Shown here in pieces: positions 48,349 to 59,500 of a DNA stretch of 64,000 nt. The translations under genes and the position numbers were made by a program. The notes beneath the pieces are model-generated. The model was given only the letters and a program-made list of their open reading frames with translations. It did no database searches and was not told where the DNA came from. How positions within the stretch are numbered: the stretch's first letter is position 1; every line of letters starts with the position of its first letter. The stretch is from Coniella vitis. Taxonomy: Eukaryota; Ascomycota; Sordariomycetes; Diaporthales; Schizoparmaceae. The stretch spans positions 372,001 through 436,000 of the forward strand of contig WUJK01000005.1 in the NCBI GenBank assembly GCA_011317545.1, given 5' to 3'.

Positions 48349-49407
48349 ATGTCGCTCAGCGACTTTCGAGATTTGGGCGATGGCGTCTCCTTATACGAGC
48401 CGCTCCGAGATAATCGAGGCCAGATCGACAACAGCAACAATGCCGACGTAAAGCCGAAAGACGACAGCAGCAGGCAAGACAACCAAGACACGCCAATTAC
48501 AGATAGAGTACTGCTAGCCGGGCCGAGCGATGCACCGACTTTGATCATTGTCTGCACCTGGCTGGGCGGAGCGACCAACAAGCGCATCCAGCGATACACT
48601 CAAGGCTACCACCATACATGGCCCTCGTCGAGCATCCTGCTCATCAGAACAGACCCGGCAGAATATGCTTTCTTGACTACAAAGTCCCTCGTCCGCAAGC
48701 TGCGACCAGCGCAGCAGGCCATCCGTCGCATCGTCTTTGACAAGTCACCACCGCACCCGAGCCGGGACGGCGGCACAGACGGCGGCATCCTGCTCCACAT
48801 GCTTTCCAACGGCGGCGCCAACATTGCTCTCCAGCTGCTGACGTCCATGAACAGCATCCTGGCCATGGTGGGCTACGACTCGCCCCTCCCGCTGCGCCAA
48901 ATCGTCCTCGACAGCTGCCCTGGTGAGTTCGGCATCCAAAAGAACTACAACGCTGCTGCGCACTCGATCCCCCGCAGCAACCCACTCCGGCCCTTGCTGT
49001 GCACCGTACTGTACCTCGTCCTCACCGGCATCGCCGGCCTGGAAGCCCTCGGCCTGCGCAAGCATCTGGCCAAAACGATCAGGGCGCAGCTCAACAGCCC
49101 CCGCGTCGTCTCAGACGAGGCGCGGAGGCTCTATCTGGCCTCTGAGGGCGACACGATCGTCGACGCGCGGGATGTCCGCTCGCACCAGCAAGAGGCCTCC
49201 CGCCACGGGTTTGCAGCCGAGTATGTTCTCTTTGGCGAGGCTGGACACTGTAGCCTTGTGTTGGAGGACGAGGATCGGTACTGGGCAAGTGTTGTCTCGT
49301 GCTGGAATCAAAGCCAGCGGCTCGGTGAGAGTGCAGGATGCAGCAGCGAGCGAAGCGTCCCGAAAGACCCGAAGGAGATACCCCGTGAGATGAGAAGCCG
49401 TCTCTAA
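48349..49407 (+). CDS. DUF829 (TMEM53-like) alpha/beta-hydrolase-fold protein
   Basis: A 352-residue unspliced protein from ATG 48349. After a disordered acidic N-terminus the core strand APTLIIVCTWLGGATNKRI matches the DUF829 family, whose human members include TMEM53. A putative catalytic triad is visible: Ser in the elbow LHMLSNGGAN, Asp in ASEGDTIVDARDV, and His in GEAGHCSLVL. Hydrophobic LRPLLCTVLYLVLTGIAGLEAL might contact a membrane. The biochemical reaction of the family is unsettled, and fungal members are sometimes found next to secondary-metabolism genes. It has no clear functional link to the neighbouring permease or FMN enzyme beyond proximity. Confidence 0.82.
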   Translation: MSLSDFRDLGDGVSLYEPLRDNRGQIDNSNNADVKPKDDSSRQDNQDTPITDRVLLAGPSDAPTLIIVCTWLGGATNKRIQRYTQGYHHTWPSSSILLIRTDPAEYAFLTTKSLVRKLRPAQQAIRRIVFDKSPPHPSRDGGTDGGILLHMLSNGGANIALQLLTSMNSILAMVGYDSPLPLRQIVLDSCPGEFGIQKNYNAAAHSIPRSNPLRPLLCTVLYLVLTGIAGLEALGLRKHLAKTIRAQLNSPRVVSDEARRLYLASEGDTIVDARDVRSHQQEASRHGFAAEYVLFGEAGHCSLVLEDEDRYWASVVSCWNQSQRLGESAGCSSERSVPKDPKEIPREMRSRL

Positions 49408-49955
49408 ATCTTGATACGGTTGTTTGGATTCGGAGTTTAGGATTTAGAAACTGTTAGCCTGGGAAGGAGGCTGTGCTTGGTTCAATGACAATATGCTTGA
49501 ATTTGTAATGAATTACACGCGCGAGTTACGAAATTTGACACCAATGTGATAAGAAATGGCTCGAATGAGAGGTGGATGACGTTTGGTTGAGAAGGAGGCT
49601 GCTCGACCTTCGCTATTCGGGGTGTATCTTTTTCTTGCTGGGTCAAGTTACGTCACGAGTGACGCATCCTTAAACCGCATGGCTTCGATATACATAGTGT
49701 CATGCCTTTTTATTTTATTTTTATTTTTTTAAATTTTTTTTTAATGTTTTTTGTAAACGTATATATCTTCTTCTCAAGCATCAACAGAACAAATTTGTGT
49801 TGCTCAATAGATATCATCTGGCTTTTGTTTGTCCTTATTCTGTAGAACCCCACTTAACACAAGGCAAGACGGCGCATTAGTCACTTGCCAAAGTTCTTGT
49901 TGGGCGGGATATTGTATGATATAGAGTCTGCCGCCAATCACGTTATTTATCATAC
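49408..49955. other. Intergenic region, AT-rich
   Basis: T-rich tract at 49705-49750. A CCAAT sequence at 49934-49938 lies upstream of the TATA element of the FMN enzyme. No gene seen. Confidence 0.5.
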
Positions 49956-49965
49956 TATATATAAG
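49956..49965 (+). promoter_or_regulatory. TATA box of the FMN-dependent enzyme gene
   Basis: TATATATAAG ends 30 bp before the start codon at 49996, with CCAAT at 49934. If transcription starts about 30 bp downstream of the TATA box, the 5' leader would be only a few bases. Confidence 0.4.
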
Positions 49966-49995
49966 ACGCTGTGTGGAACATAAAAGCAAAGCATC

Positions 49996-51547
49996 ATGTC
50001 GGATCCCAAATCACCCCATATCCAGCGCCGAGACGGACCCTCTTGGGGCCTCTACCAGCGAGAGAACTTCTGGAAACTCAACGACGGCCAGGTCCCGCCA
50101 TTCAATACCCGTAAGTGCTGCTCACGACACAAACTCGGATTATAATATCCATTCACGAGAAAGCAAGATGCTGATGGGCACCGAAATCACCCTTTAGACC
50201 CAGACAAGCTCGAAGAACTCGCCAAGACTAAATTGACTCAAAACGGATGGTAAGTCCATATTGTTGCTCGTCGGCTAGAAAAAACATGCTGTCCCTCCTC
50301 TTGACACTCTCCGCCTGAGAGAACGAACACATATATACGGGCACTGCGAATGTTAACATCAAACCCCTGACACAAGGTACTACGCCTCCTCTAACGCAGG
50401 GCTATCCCACACGCACCTCGCCAACCGCCAGGCCTTCTTCCGCCACAAGATCGTCCCCAGACAACTCGTCGACACAAACGAGCGTTCCATGCGGACCGAG
50501 ATCTTGGGCCACAAGGTTTCCGCACCGATCGGCATCGCACCCATTGGCATCAACAAGATCTACCACCCGCAAGGCGAACTCCCCGTCGCCAAAGTCGCAG
50601 GAGAGCTCGGCATCCCCTACAGTCTCTCCACCGCAGGCTCCTACCCCATCGAGGATGTGGCGCACGCCAACGACGCCGGCCGTGAGGCGACACGCTCGTC
50701 TAGCGGTGGCCCTGACGAGCCGCAAGCCGACAAGATCCCCCCGGGCCCGCGCTTCTTCCAGCTGTATATGCCGCACGACGATGAGCTTACCGTCTCCCTG
50801 CTCACACGGGCGCACAAGTCGGGCTTCACGGCATGCATTCTCACAACAGACACCTGGCAGCTTGGCTGGCGGCACGACGACATAGCCACCTCGAACTATG
50901 CCTTTTACCGCGGTATTGGCGCCGACTTGGGCTTATCAGACCCCGTTTGCCAAAAGCGCCTCGCAGAGCAAGGTATTGACCCGAAAAAGGAGCCCGAGAA
51001 GGCCGGTGCGATGTGGATCGACAGTGTCTGGCACGGGCGCGCGTGGTCATGGGACAAGGCCGTGTGGGCGCGGGAGAAATGGCGTGAGATCAGCGGTGGG
51101 CAGCCATTCCTCATCAAGGGAATCCAGCGGGTCGACGACGCAGAGAGGGCGGCTGATCTTGGCTTTGAGGGCATCGTAGTCTCGAACCATGCAGGGCGAC
51201 AGGTCGATGGCGCAATTGCGAGCCTGGACGCTCTTGAAGCGATTGCGCAGAAACTTGGAGACCGGCCCAACTTTGTCATTACCTTTGACAGTGGTGTTCG
51301 AGGTGCTGCCGATGTGGTAAAGGCCCTTGCGCTTGGGGCCAAGTTTGTCTTTATCGGTAGACTGTGGATATGGGGGTTGAGCATCATGGGTGAAGCCGGT
51401 GTGAGGCACGTCCTCAAGGGGCTCTTGGGTGACCTGGACATTCTCATGAATTGTGCCGGCGTCAACAGCATTGAGGATATCGACAAGACGTTGCTTGAGT
51501 CACTGCCCAAGACATACGGGTTGTTGGCCGAGAAGAGCAAGCTTTGA
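49996..51547 (+). CDS. FMN-dependent alpha-hydroxy-acid oxidase, lactate 2-monooxygenase-like
   Basis: Flavoenzyme oxidising an L-2-hydroxy acid. Exons: 49996-50110, 50198-50249 and 50377-51547, giving 445 residues. The catalytic loop SNHAGRQVDG (His327, Arg330) and the phosphate-binding end FDSGVRGAADVVKALALGAKFVFIGR are intact. Substrate-side sequence near the N-terminus YYASSNAGLSHTHLANRQAFF, the long middle region (SNYAFYRGIGADLGLS..., AGAMWIDSVWHGRAWSWDK) and overall size resemble bacterial lactate 2-monooxygenases rather than glycolate oxidase or cytochrome b2; no heme domain or mitochondrial presequence is seen. No peroxisomal C-terminal tripeptide is clear: it ends KSKL, and SKL at the extreme C-terminus would be PTS1, so peroxisomal targeting is actually likely. 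Confidence 0.9.
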
Positions 51548-51923
51548 GCGGGGGAAAAGTATCATCTTTGATCACTTGATGGTTAGGGTAATGTAATATG
51601 GTTACCATTCCTTATCATTGATCGAGTGTCCGTGGTGTATCCTGTTCTGGAAGTCGTAGTATATAGTAGTATTAGTAGTATATCACACTGCAGTCATGCT
51701 ACAAGCACGCGTCGGCGGGAACCGATCTGGACAAGCTGGAATATAGCAACAAGCAGATAACTCAACACCATAAGTTAAGAAGGGACCTTTGCGACCACAA
51801 TCCGACGAAGAGAGATGCGTAAAAGCCTTGCCACTCCTTCCGGCCCGAAACCCTTGCCCATACAGACAACACTGTCTTGCAAGAGTGACCCGCAAGGTTG
51901 AGTCGCAAGGAAAGTCGTCAAAT
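51548..51923. other. Convergent intergenic region
   Basis: 3' flanks of the FMN enzyme and the Opy2-like gene, with imperfect TAGTA repeats at about 51655-51682. No gene seen. Confidence 0.5.
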
Positions 51924-52447
51924 TTAGTGCATTCTTAATACGAATATAGCCACCCCGATAGTCGGCAGGAGGAACCCCAGGCTCGGCCACCATTGACCTG
52001 GCGTTCTTCCCGCACAAAAAGATGTTGCCAACGATTTTGATGCTGCCGTAACCGTTGGTGTTTCAGTAATCGTCGCTGTCTCTGTGGCGACCCCACCAGA
52101 AGAGCTCGTAGCTACCGGATCTGATTCGACGCTGATGACAGACCCAACGGACATTTCACAGTAGGCTGCTGCACATGACGTGCAGTCAACAGGTACCTCC
52201 AACACGCATTCAAAATCCGAGGCACAGGCTGGGCAACTGGGCGCGACTGGTTCGCACTCCACGCATCCGGACTGCCTGGGCGCCAGGGCTATGATGTCCG
52301 ATTAGCACTTTGTGCATTCCGATATGGACAATCTCGAATATGAGTCCGTCAATAAGACGTACCTGGCTGTACGCGGTCAGCATGAGCCAGACTTGTATAG
52401 ACCCAAAGCAATACGCAAGAGACGCGTAAAATGGAAGATCTGCTGGT
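51924..52447 (-). pseudogene. Opy2-like Cys-rich membrane protein, start codon unresolved
   Basis: Two minus-strand exons, 52447-52363 and 52288-51924, joined in phase by a GT-AG intron. The mature N-terminus shows the Opy2 extracellular cysteine pattern CVEC-x6-CPAC-x5-C-x7-C-x2-C-x4-C, then a Thr/Ser-rich stalk and one hydrophobic segment (WWPSLGFLLPTIGVAIFVL), ending after three more residues. Yeast Opy2 anchors Ste50 in the HOG/filamentous MAPK pathways through a long cytosolic tail, which is absent here. The first exon encodes a signal-peptide-like stretch (SCVLLWVYTSLAHA), but in that frame there is a TGA at 52450-52448 and no ATG; the ATG at 52451 is one base out of frame. Either an upstream exon supplies the start or the gene is broken. 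Confidence 0.5.
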
Positions 52448-52451
52448 CATA

Positions 52452-53838
52452 TTGTCTCGAAAGGATCCGACAAGACGTTTATGGCAATTGCGCGTAGAAT
52501 GGGGGAGAAATATTGCAAAAGCCCTTGGGGGATATCTTGGACCAGAGAAAGTATGATGCGGCCAACTTGTAGGATGTTGAAACGAAACTCACAGGGCAAT
52601 GCATACAAGTATGCTGCTGGCCGCCGACCGAGAGAAGAGTACAACTTTTTGCTCGAAGCCACCGCCTTCTTCTTGAGCCCCCAAAAAGTTTGCATGCATG
52701 CATGGGTTGCACACATAGGCAGCAGCTGGAACCTGAGGGAGGGTAGGATTGGACATCCTGACTGCTGAGCTGCGGATCCTGCGAGAGGTCAAAACGACAA
52801 GACAATATTGACGGCGACACTTCCATGCTCGAGTCAAGCCGGCAAAGTGGCACAGAAGAATGTCGAGACCTCGTCATGCGACATCGTATTGATGGTCGCG
52901 CGCCTTCGCGATATCTCATCTGAGGGCGCGATTTCGCAGTGGTTCTGCAGATCAGAGTCGCGAAAATCACTTAATTGCGAGGCGACATTCGGGTTGAATC
53001 CCGTTTTAGCAGCAGTGTAGCACAATTTATCCCGCGAAGAATGGAAGGTCGGACGCATGGATTTTGACAGACAGACAATTAGAAAGAAGATCATCGCATA
53101 TCATCTGGTTGCACGCGGTCCGTATGAGCCACATAGAAGTGGACTGCAGCCGAGAATATCACTATTGTTTCCGTACTGCTGAAGTGACAGGCTAAGTTGA
53201 CAACTCGGTCGGATCCCTGCTGAGAAAGCACTGCACTTTCATCAGTGTCCTGCCACACTGGCGAGAGAGCATACGCATGTCGTCGTAGCCCAGTTTCATT
53301 AGACGTTGCCCGGTCTCAGAAGCATTCCAGTCAACGTTGTGAACCCTAAGTATTTTCTGCTCTCTGGTCAAACCGTGGAATTCATTGATCGGCCTTGGCC
53401 TGTTGTGATGAACTCAAGCTGATCCGCGGCCGACGACTGGCAGTCTTTCGTAAGTTCGTCCAGAACCAGAGCCTATTCGCAACGATTTATTGTAGTCCAA
53501 GTGTTCTAGCCTCTAGATAGTTACAGCGTTAAAGGGTATCGTATGAGGTTGTGGTTGAAAGGAGGGCGCCCCGGACCTCAAGATTCGGGGGCAGGGTTCT
53601 TGCAGTGCGTCAAAGGATTGACTGTCACAGTAATCGGGCCCCCGAAAGGGGGCTTCTGCAACATAATGAGAACTGTCGAAGTGACTTTAGCCTTTCCAAT
53701 GTTCGACAAGCAGACAAGGCTCCGAGCTGGCCCCAGAACGATGCGCAGCCTGCCTATCGCGCTGTCGAAATCCGGAATACTACCGCAGCAATGCAACATC
53801 CGATATTGGTTGTGATTGAATTGTGTTTCGTGTTCATT
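52452..53838. other. Intergenic region with a decayed exon duplicate
   Basis: No intact gene. At about 53100-53131 a sequence resembles the end of the Opy2-like first exon (see findings). The remainder, including GC-rich inverted segments at about 52890-52960, is unexplained. Confidence 0.4.
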
Positions 53839-55091
53839 CTACTTCGTGTCCATGTCGAGCATGTGACCCATTTTTTCGATCTGCCATTGAGGGTTAGTAG
53901 CCTTCCACAATTGTAGAGTATCCATGCTCTACTAACCTTGGTTTTGAGATATCCTTCCACCTCCTTACTGCTGAAGCCACCCTTTCCCCTCCAGCTCAGG
54001 GGGACCATCTCGACCCGTTCCCTCACGATCACTTCACGATTAGGGCCTTCTACTGCGCGGATCTTGTCAGGGTTGTTGGTCAAGAGCTTGATCTCAGTCT
54101 GGCCCAGGTCCATAAGCATGGCCGTAGCCAGGCCGTAGCTCCTAGCATCGGCAGGATGCCTCAGCAGCAGATTCGCCTCGACTGTATCGGAGCCCAAATC
54201 CTGAAGATTGTACGCCTTGAGCTTCTCTCCCAGACCAATCCCGCGTCCTTCTTGTCTCAGATAGATGATGACGCCACCTGCCTTGTTGGATGGCAAGGCC
54301 ATCAATCTCGCGGCCTCATCGAGCTGCTCGCCACAGTCGCACCGCGCTGACCAAGCCGTCTCTCCTGTGTAGCACTCACTGTGTATGCGTACCAGCGGGA
54401 TGTCACTGTTTGTTGCGACGGCCGAATTGCTTGTTTCCGCAGCAGGCGCAGCATTTGGAGTACCCATCATGCCGCTGGTGGTTCTACCAGGGTAGAGACG
54501 ACCAACGTAGGCGCCGCGAACCATGCGGTCAGTCTCTGTCTCGCCAGGCCGAGGCGCATCCAAGCTCTTGCTCCTAATATTTTCACCAAACACAATCGCC
54601 AAATGCTCTTTGTTGTCGACATCGTTTGTGTACAAGTGGAGGAACATTTCGGTTCCGGTAACGGTGGGAATGCGTGCACGCACAATACACTCGACTGTCG
54701 GCAGACATTCTACCAGGCGTGGTTTCGTTGACCCGCAGCCGGACTCGGGTCCAGGGAGAGACGAATCGACCGGAACGGCGCGAGCTGGGCGGAGAGACGG
54801 ACCGGTAGCAGAGGTCGGAGCTCCAGTGAGGGAGGAGATGGATGTGGACGGGGTGATGGTCCCTGGCGTCGCAGGAGGGGTGAAGGAGGGACTGAGAAGC
54901 GATGGAGGCGGCGGTCGTACTATTGTCGATGACTCTGCGATGCCTTGCTCCCCGTCGTGGCTAGAAGACGTGTCGTCATCTTGTATAGCCCCAGAAGGGA
55001 GCCCCTCAACGTCGCTGTCTGGGTGCTGGGGCGCAGTCTTCGGGGAGTAGAAGGACGGCAGGCTAGTCTCATTACGATGTTGTCCAGCCAT
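53839..55091 (-). CDS. rib1: GTP cyclohydrolase II (riboflavin biosynthesis)
   Basis: Opens the imidazole ring of GTP to give the first committed riboflavin intermediate, with formate and pyrophosphate. Exons: 55091-53937 and 53880-53839, giving 398 residues. The zinc site is at Cys240, Cys251 and Cys253 (SECYTGETAWSARCDCGEQL), and the substrate/active-site loop YLRQEGRGIGLGEK spans residues 277-290; LTNNPDKIRAVEG marks the C-terminal domain. The tiny second exon (IEKMGHMLDMDTK) completes the usual C-terminus; reading through the intron gives a spurious tail. An N-terminal Ser/Pro/Thr-rich extension of about 120 residues is typical of filamentous fungi. The start at 55091 is the first in-frame ATG. 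Confidence 0.94.
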
Positions 55092-56531
55092 TTTGATGGT
55101 AGATTTCGGCACGTAAACGGGACCAAGTAAATCGTCGAGATGCGCAGGGCTGTGCTGATCGATGCCGTTGGATCGCGCTGGCCAGCTTGTTGAAGGGTTG
55201 TTCGGTTTAATATAAAAGGCTCAAAGCAGAGAAGACTCGCTGATGTTCTCGGCCGCTCATACAATGCGAGGATTGAAGGCGAGTGCACCTGCCAATGGCG
55301 CTCGAATAGACTGCAAATATGGCTCGTGGGGGACCGCGAGGTGAGCGTTTCTATAGTATAACAGACATGCGTCTTGCGCACAGGATATGCACCGGTAAAA
55401 GCCAATTGAGATAATCGATTCGGTAGAGAAAAGAACAATGCCGTTATAGGATCTGCGCGACAAAGCGACTTGAGTAGGTGACGAAAGAATCATATGAACT
55501 GTTTCATTGGCATGAAAGTGGAAGAGAAATGGGTCGAAGACGACTTCGGGGCCACGAGAAACACTTGAGGTCCGACCCGCCTTCCGGCACTTCCATCATG
55601 CCTATGTCGCTCCGGAGCGCGGGCATTCTATGCACTACTATGTACATTACTATGTACATACCGAGATACCTAGGTACATACATCGTCGCTGGGGTTGCGT
55701 GCAGTGTATCATGTCCTCGTGACCGCTGTAAAGCCTGTGTCAAAGCCCATTTCTCAAGTTACCGAGACTTATGCAGACTTTAGTCAGCGCCCACTCTCAT
55801 TAGTCATGGATTCGCTCATGCTCTGTCAGAGAGTTGCAAAGAATTATTAAGTAGTCGTCCTCTAGCTTTGAGCAGCACGCTGGCAGAGAAATTGCGATGG
55901 CATAGCCGGTGTATATAGCAGTAAAACAGTAGTCGAGGATCGGGGCGTGAAACCTGACGTACTGGGAAGATGTGCATGCATGATTGTACCATTGTAAGGC
56001 CTCCTATGTAGAGGCGCGTTCTGTACAAATGTATACCTGCAGTCTTTGTTCGCACATGTGGGTATGTACTATGTACCTGCTGTTCAACAGAGCCGGCCCA
56101 GGTGCCAAGTACTATACTATGTATGGTAGAGGGCCTGAGGGACCCTCCTTTGCCGCTGCCTTACCCCGCTGCATCAGCGAAAGCAGCCGCCTTTCAGCAC
56201 ACACTGCCATAGCAAGTACTATGATAACAGTACTGCATAGTATGTAAATAAGCAAAAGTAAATTGTCCAGGACCGTTTTGACGCGTCTCTCAGGCGTTGC
56301 CGCCAAACATATCAGCATCTACCCGCGTCACGCCACCAATCCTTCTCTCCACGACCTCTTGAGAAGCCATGGTTCCCTCTTCTTGACTCTGGCTTACTAG
56401 ATAGGGTATCCAACGTCGACCCAGCGCATACTGCCGCTTTGCGCGGACAGGTACGGCTGCCCGAAAGACCCCAAACAGACCTGCACTGCTTCTCTCCGAC
56501 GACACCAACGCTGCGCGTCCGTCCGCTCGCA
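55092..56531. other. Divergent intergenic region
   Basis: Between rib1 and the coilin-like gene. Dense TACTATG/CATAGTA motifs occur at 55636, 55648, 56067, 56115 and 56236, and the palindrome TACCTAGGTA is at 55670-55679. No gene seen. Confidence 0.5.
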
Positions 56532-59500
56532 ATGGACAAGAGCCTTCGTCTGCGCCTGGTCGTCCGACGGAACGGCCTGCCCGAAGTCAGGATCGTCTTC
56601 AATATCTCTCTCGCCGATGACCCCACCATCGCCAACCTGCTCGAGCAGATCAACGACGACGTTCCTCTTGAAGATGCACATGGCCAGTGGGGGTTGGAAG
56701 ACTACGCCGTTGAGCTCCACGGCAAGGACGGCCAGGCTTTCGAGTGTCTGCATTTCCAGTCCGTTGCGGGTCTCCTGGATAGAGACGATGAGGTTTTGTA
56801 AGTCGCGTGGTTCCCGCTCGTCCACACCGGAGCCTGTGCTGATATCCTGTACTACTACAGCATTCGTCCTCTCACGACTGTTGACCTGAAAAAGCGCCGT
56901 TTAGCTGGGAGAGACCAAATCCTCCATGGCGGCGAACATCTTATTGATGGCGTACCTTTTGGTCGCAATCGCCTTCGTATTCCAAGAGGCCGTCCCTCTA
57001 TTAGTATCGCTCCCAGAAAACGCCGTCGTCTGACCTATCATGGGGATGTTGTACAGCCTTCATCTGAAGACTACATGGACGAGGACTTTGATCCAGATAT
57101 GAGTGAAGAGGATTGGAATCCGAGAGAACAGCAAGGAAACGACCAAGACCCAGCGCCGCTGCTAATAACACGCCGTGGCGAAGTAGGCTCCAGGCCAGGA
57201 GTGCGGCACGTTCGCTTTCCTCCCGGCGTTGGCTCTAGTGATGGGCTGGCCGATGAGAACTTGTCGCAAGAGGATGAGAATGTGGAACAGCCTGGACAGG
57301 ACGAAGAGGTTGATTCCTACTCAGAAAGAGATGACACAGAAGATGTGTCCGAGTCTGAGTCAGATCTCGAAGAGATGGCCGCCGAACTCGAAGATCTGAG
57401 AGCTCTGGCTGCAGAAGACGACCAAGACGAAGCGCCAGTCGATGATACTCAACAGAGCAGCGACAGTGTTATATCAACCCAGTCGCAGCACTCAACAAGA
57501 TCTCTCAGAAGTTTGGCCCACGACAGGAATGATAACCGAGAGCCTGGAATTTCCACAGGCCATGTTGCTCATGCAGAACAATTCGCTAAAACCGATCTAA
57601 ACCTCTCGGGCCCTCTTATGGACAAGATAACCGCTGTTCGCTTCGCCTTTCCTCAAGTGTCACCCGTTGTATGCGGACAACTTCTTATCAAACATAATCT
57701 GGATGTGAGCAAAGCATGGCACATACTTGCCAAGACAATCAAACCTCGTCAAGGCCTGGCCGAGACTATGGTTGTCAGTACCCAACTAGAGCTCCCACAG
57801 CAAATCCAGGTTGTGTCATCATCCCCCGAGCCGGATGGAACCCGAGTTTTTGCTGAAGTCAGTCACATTGGAGACGAGGTTGAGGACGGAGGCGAAGAAG
57901 AAGAAGATGTCTGGCCGGGCGAGAGAGACGAGGAAGCAGACGAGGAGGTGGACCCAGATGACGCACCATCCCAAGCGAGCGGTGACCACCTTGATATCGA
58001 CGATGGTGATGGTGATAGTGATGAGGCGCCCGAAGAGATTTCAGCGAGGCCTGCCCAAGAGGGCTACTTTCGAACAGGCACTCCAACCAGAAGCGGACTC
58101 ATCTTGCCATTAAGTGATAATGAGGCCGACAGTGACGACGAGGCCTACGCATCTAACGCACATTGGCCACAAGGAGCAAAGCCACGCATTCCAGCAAGCC
58201 AGGACCGCAATTCCAGTCCAGTCGAGGACTCGTCTAGCAGCAGTAGCAGCGCCAGTGATTCTTCTGCCTCATCTGATGAAGATGAACCTGCTCCTCGAAC
58301 TGACGCCTGCCAAGGCCGGAAGAGTCAATCCGCACCACTCTCAAGCATCAGCACCAAGTACAGTTCCTTATCCAAACCAACACAAACACAAGTTGACAAG
58401 TCCGCTTCCGCCTTGTCTGAGTACAGTAGGCAAGAGTCAAGTTCCGAGTCAGACTCGGAGACGAGTTCTACCTCGAGTTCCGGCTCAAGTTCCGATTCAA
58501 GCTCCGACTCAAGCTCTGATACGGACTCTGAGCCCATCAGAGGGAAAAGGCAATCTGCGAAGGCAGGAAAATCTGCAGCCAGCGAGAACAATGCGACTCA
58601 AGTGCCACAAGTACCGAATAATCATTCCGTTGCTGCGCATCAACCTGAACCAGGCCTTGTGCCGCCTGGCCAAGGCAAAATCAGAACGCAAAAGCGTAAT
58701 CAGAGACGACGTCTGCAGCACCAAAGGAAGAAAGCAGCATTGCAAGATAGCCTTGGATTACAGAGCACGTCAGATCCAACTGTTGCAAGTATCGACTTGG
58801 CCGCTAAAAAGGAGGCGCTTTTGCAGATGCTGGGAACTAGGCCGAGCACCCCGCACGCTATACAAGACGAATTGATAGCCAACACTGATGAGATTTCTCT
58901 TGCAGCAGCAGATAACGCTAGTGCAGTCTCGAAACTAGGCAGCGAGGACACTGACGCCTGGAAGCGCAAAATTCTGTATCGTGCCGTCGAATGCGTTCAA
59001 GAGGGCATCCTACTTAGTGAGCCGCCGTTTCCCTTTAAGCAACGATGGGATCCGCAGCAGCGACTGGACTACCAGCGTGGCGCGCAAGGTCGAGGAAAGA
59101 GGAAATCTCGCGACGACGCACAATTCTATGATGGGGCGGATCGATATGGCCAAAAAAAGCAGAAGGCTAGCCATGATGACGTTTACATGCAAAAGACATC
59201 GAGACCTCTCGACTACGAGGAAGATGTAGTTTTGGATTATGATGACGTCCCTGGACCCGTTGAGCGCCCAACTACGGTTGATGAACCTCGCAACCCGTCC
59301 TCTGAACGGGATCAGTCGTGGGCCGATGAGTCAAGCTGGCTGCACAACAGTCAGGATGATCTCCCAAGCCTTCCGGAAGATGTATCGTCGCTACCCAAGC
59401 TCACCAGAGACAACCTTTCCCCGGGATCAATAATAGCATGGAAACAATTACTCTGCACCGAGGCCACCAATTGGCAGCCTCAAATAAGTCATTTCATGAC

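Noticed and set aside
53754..53936. Read-through tail of GTP cyclohydrolase II
   Set aside because: A GT-AG intron (53936-53881) restores the conserved C-terminus, so the tail is intron sequence.
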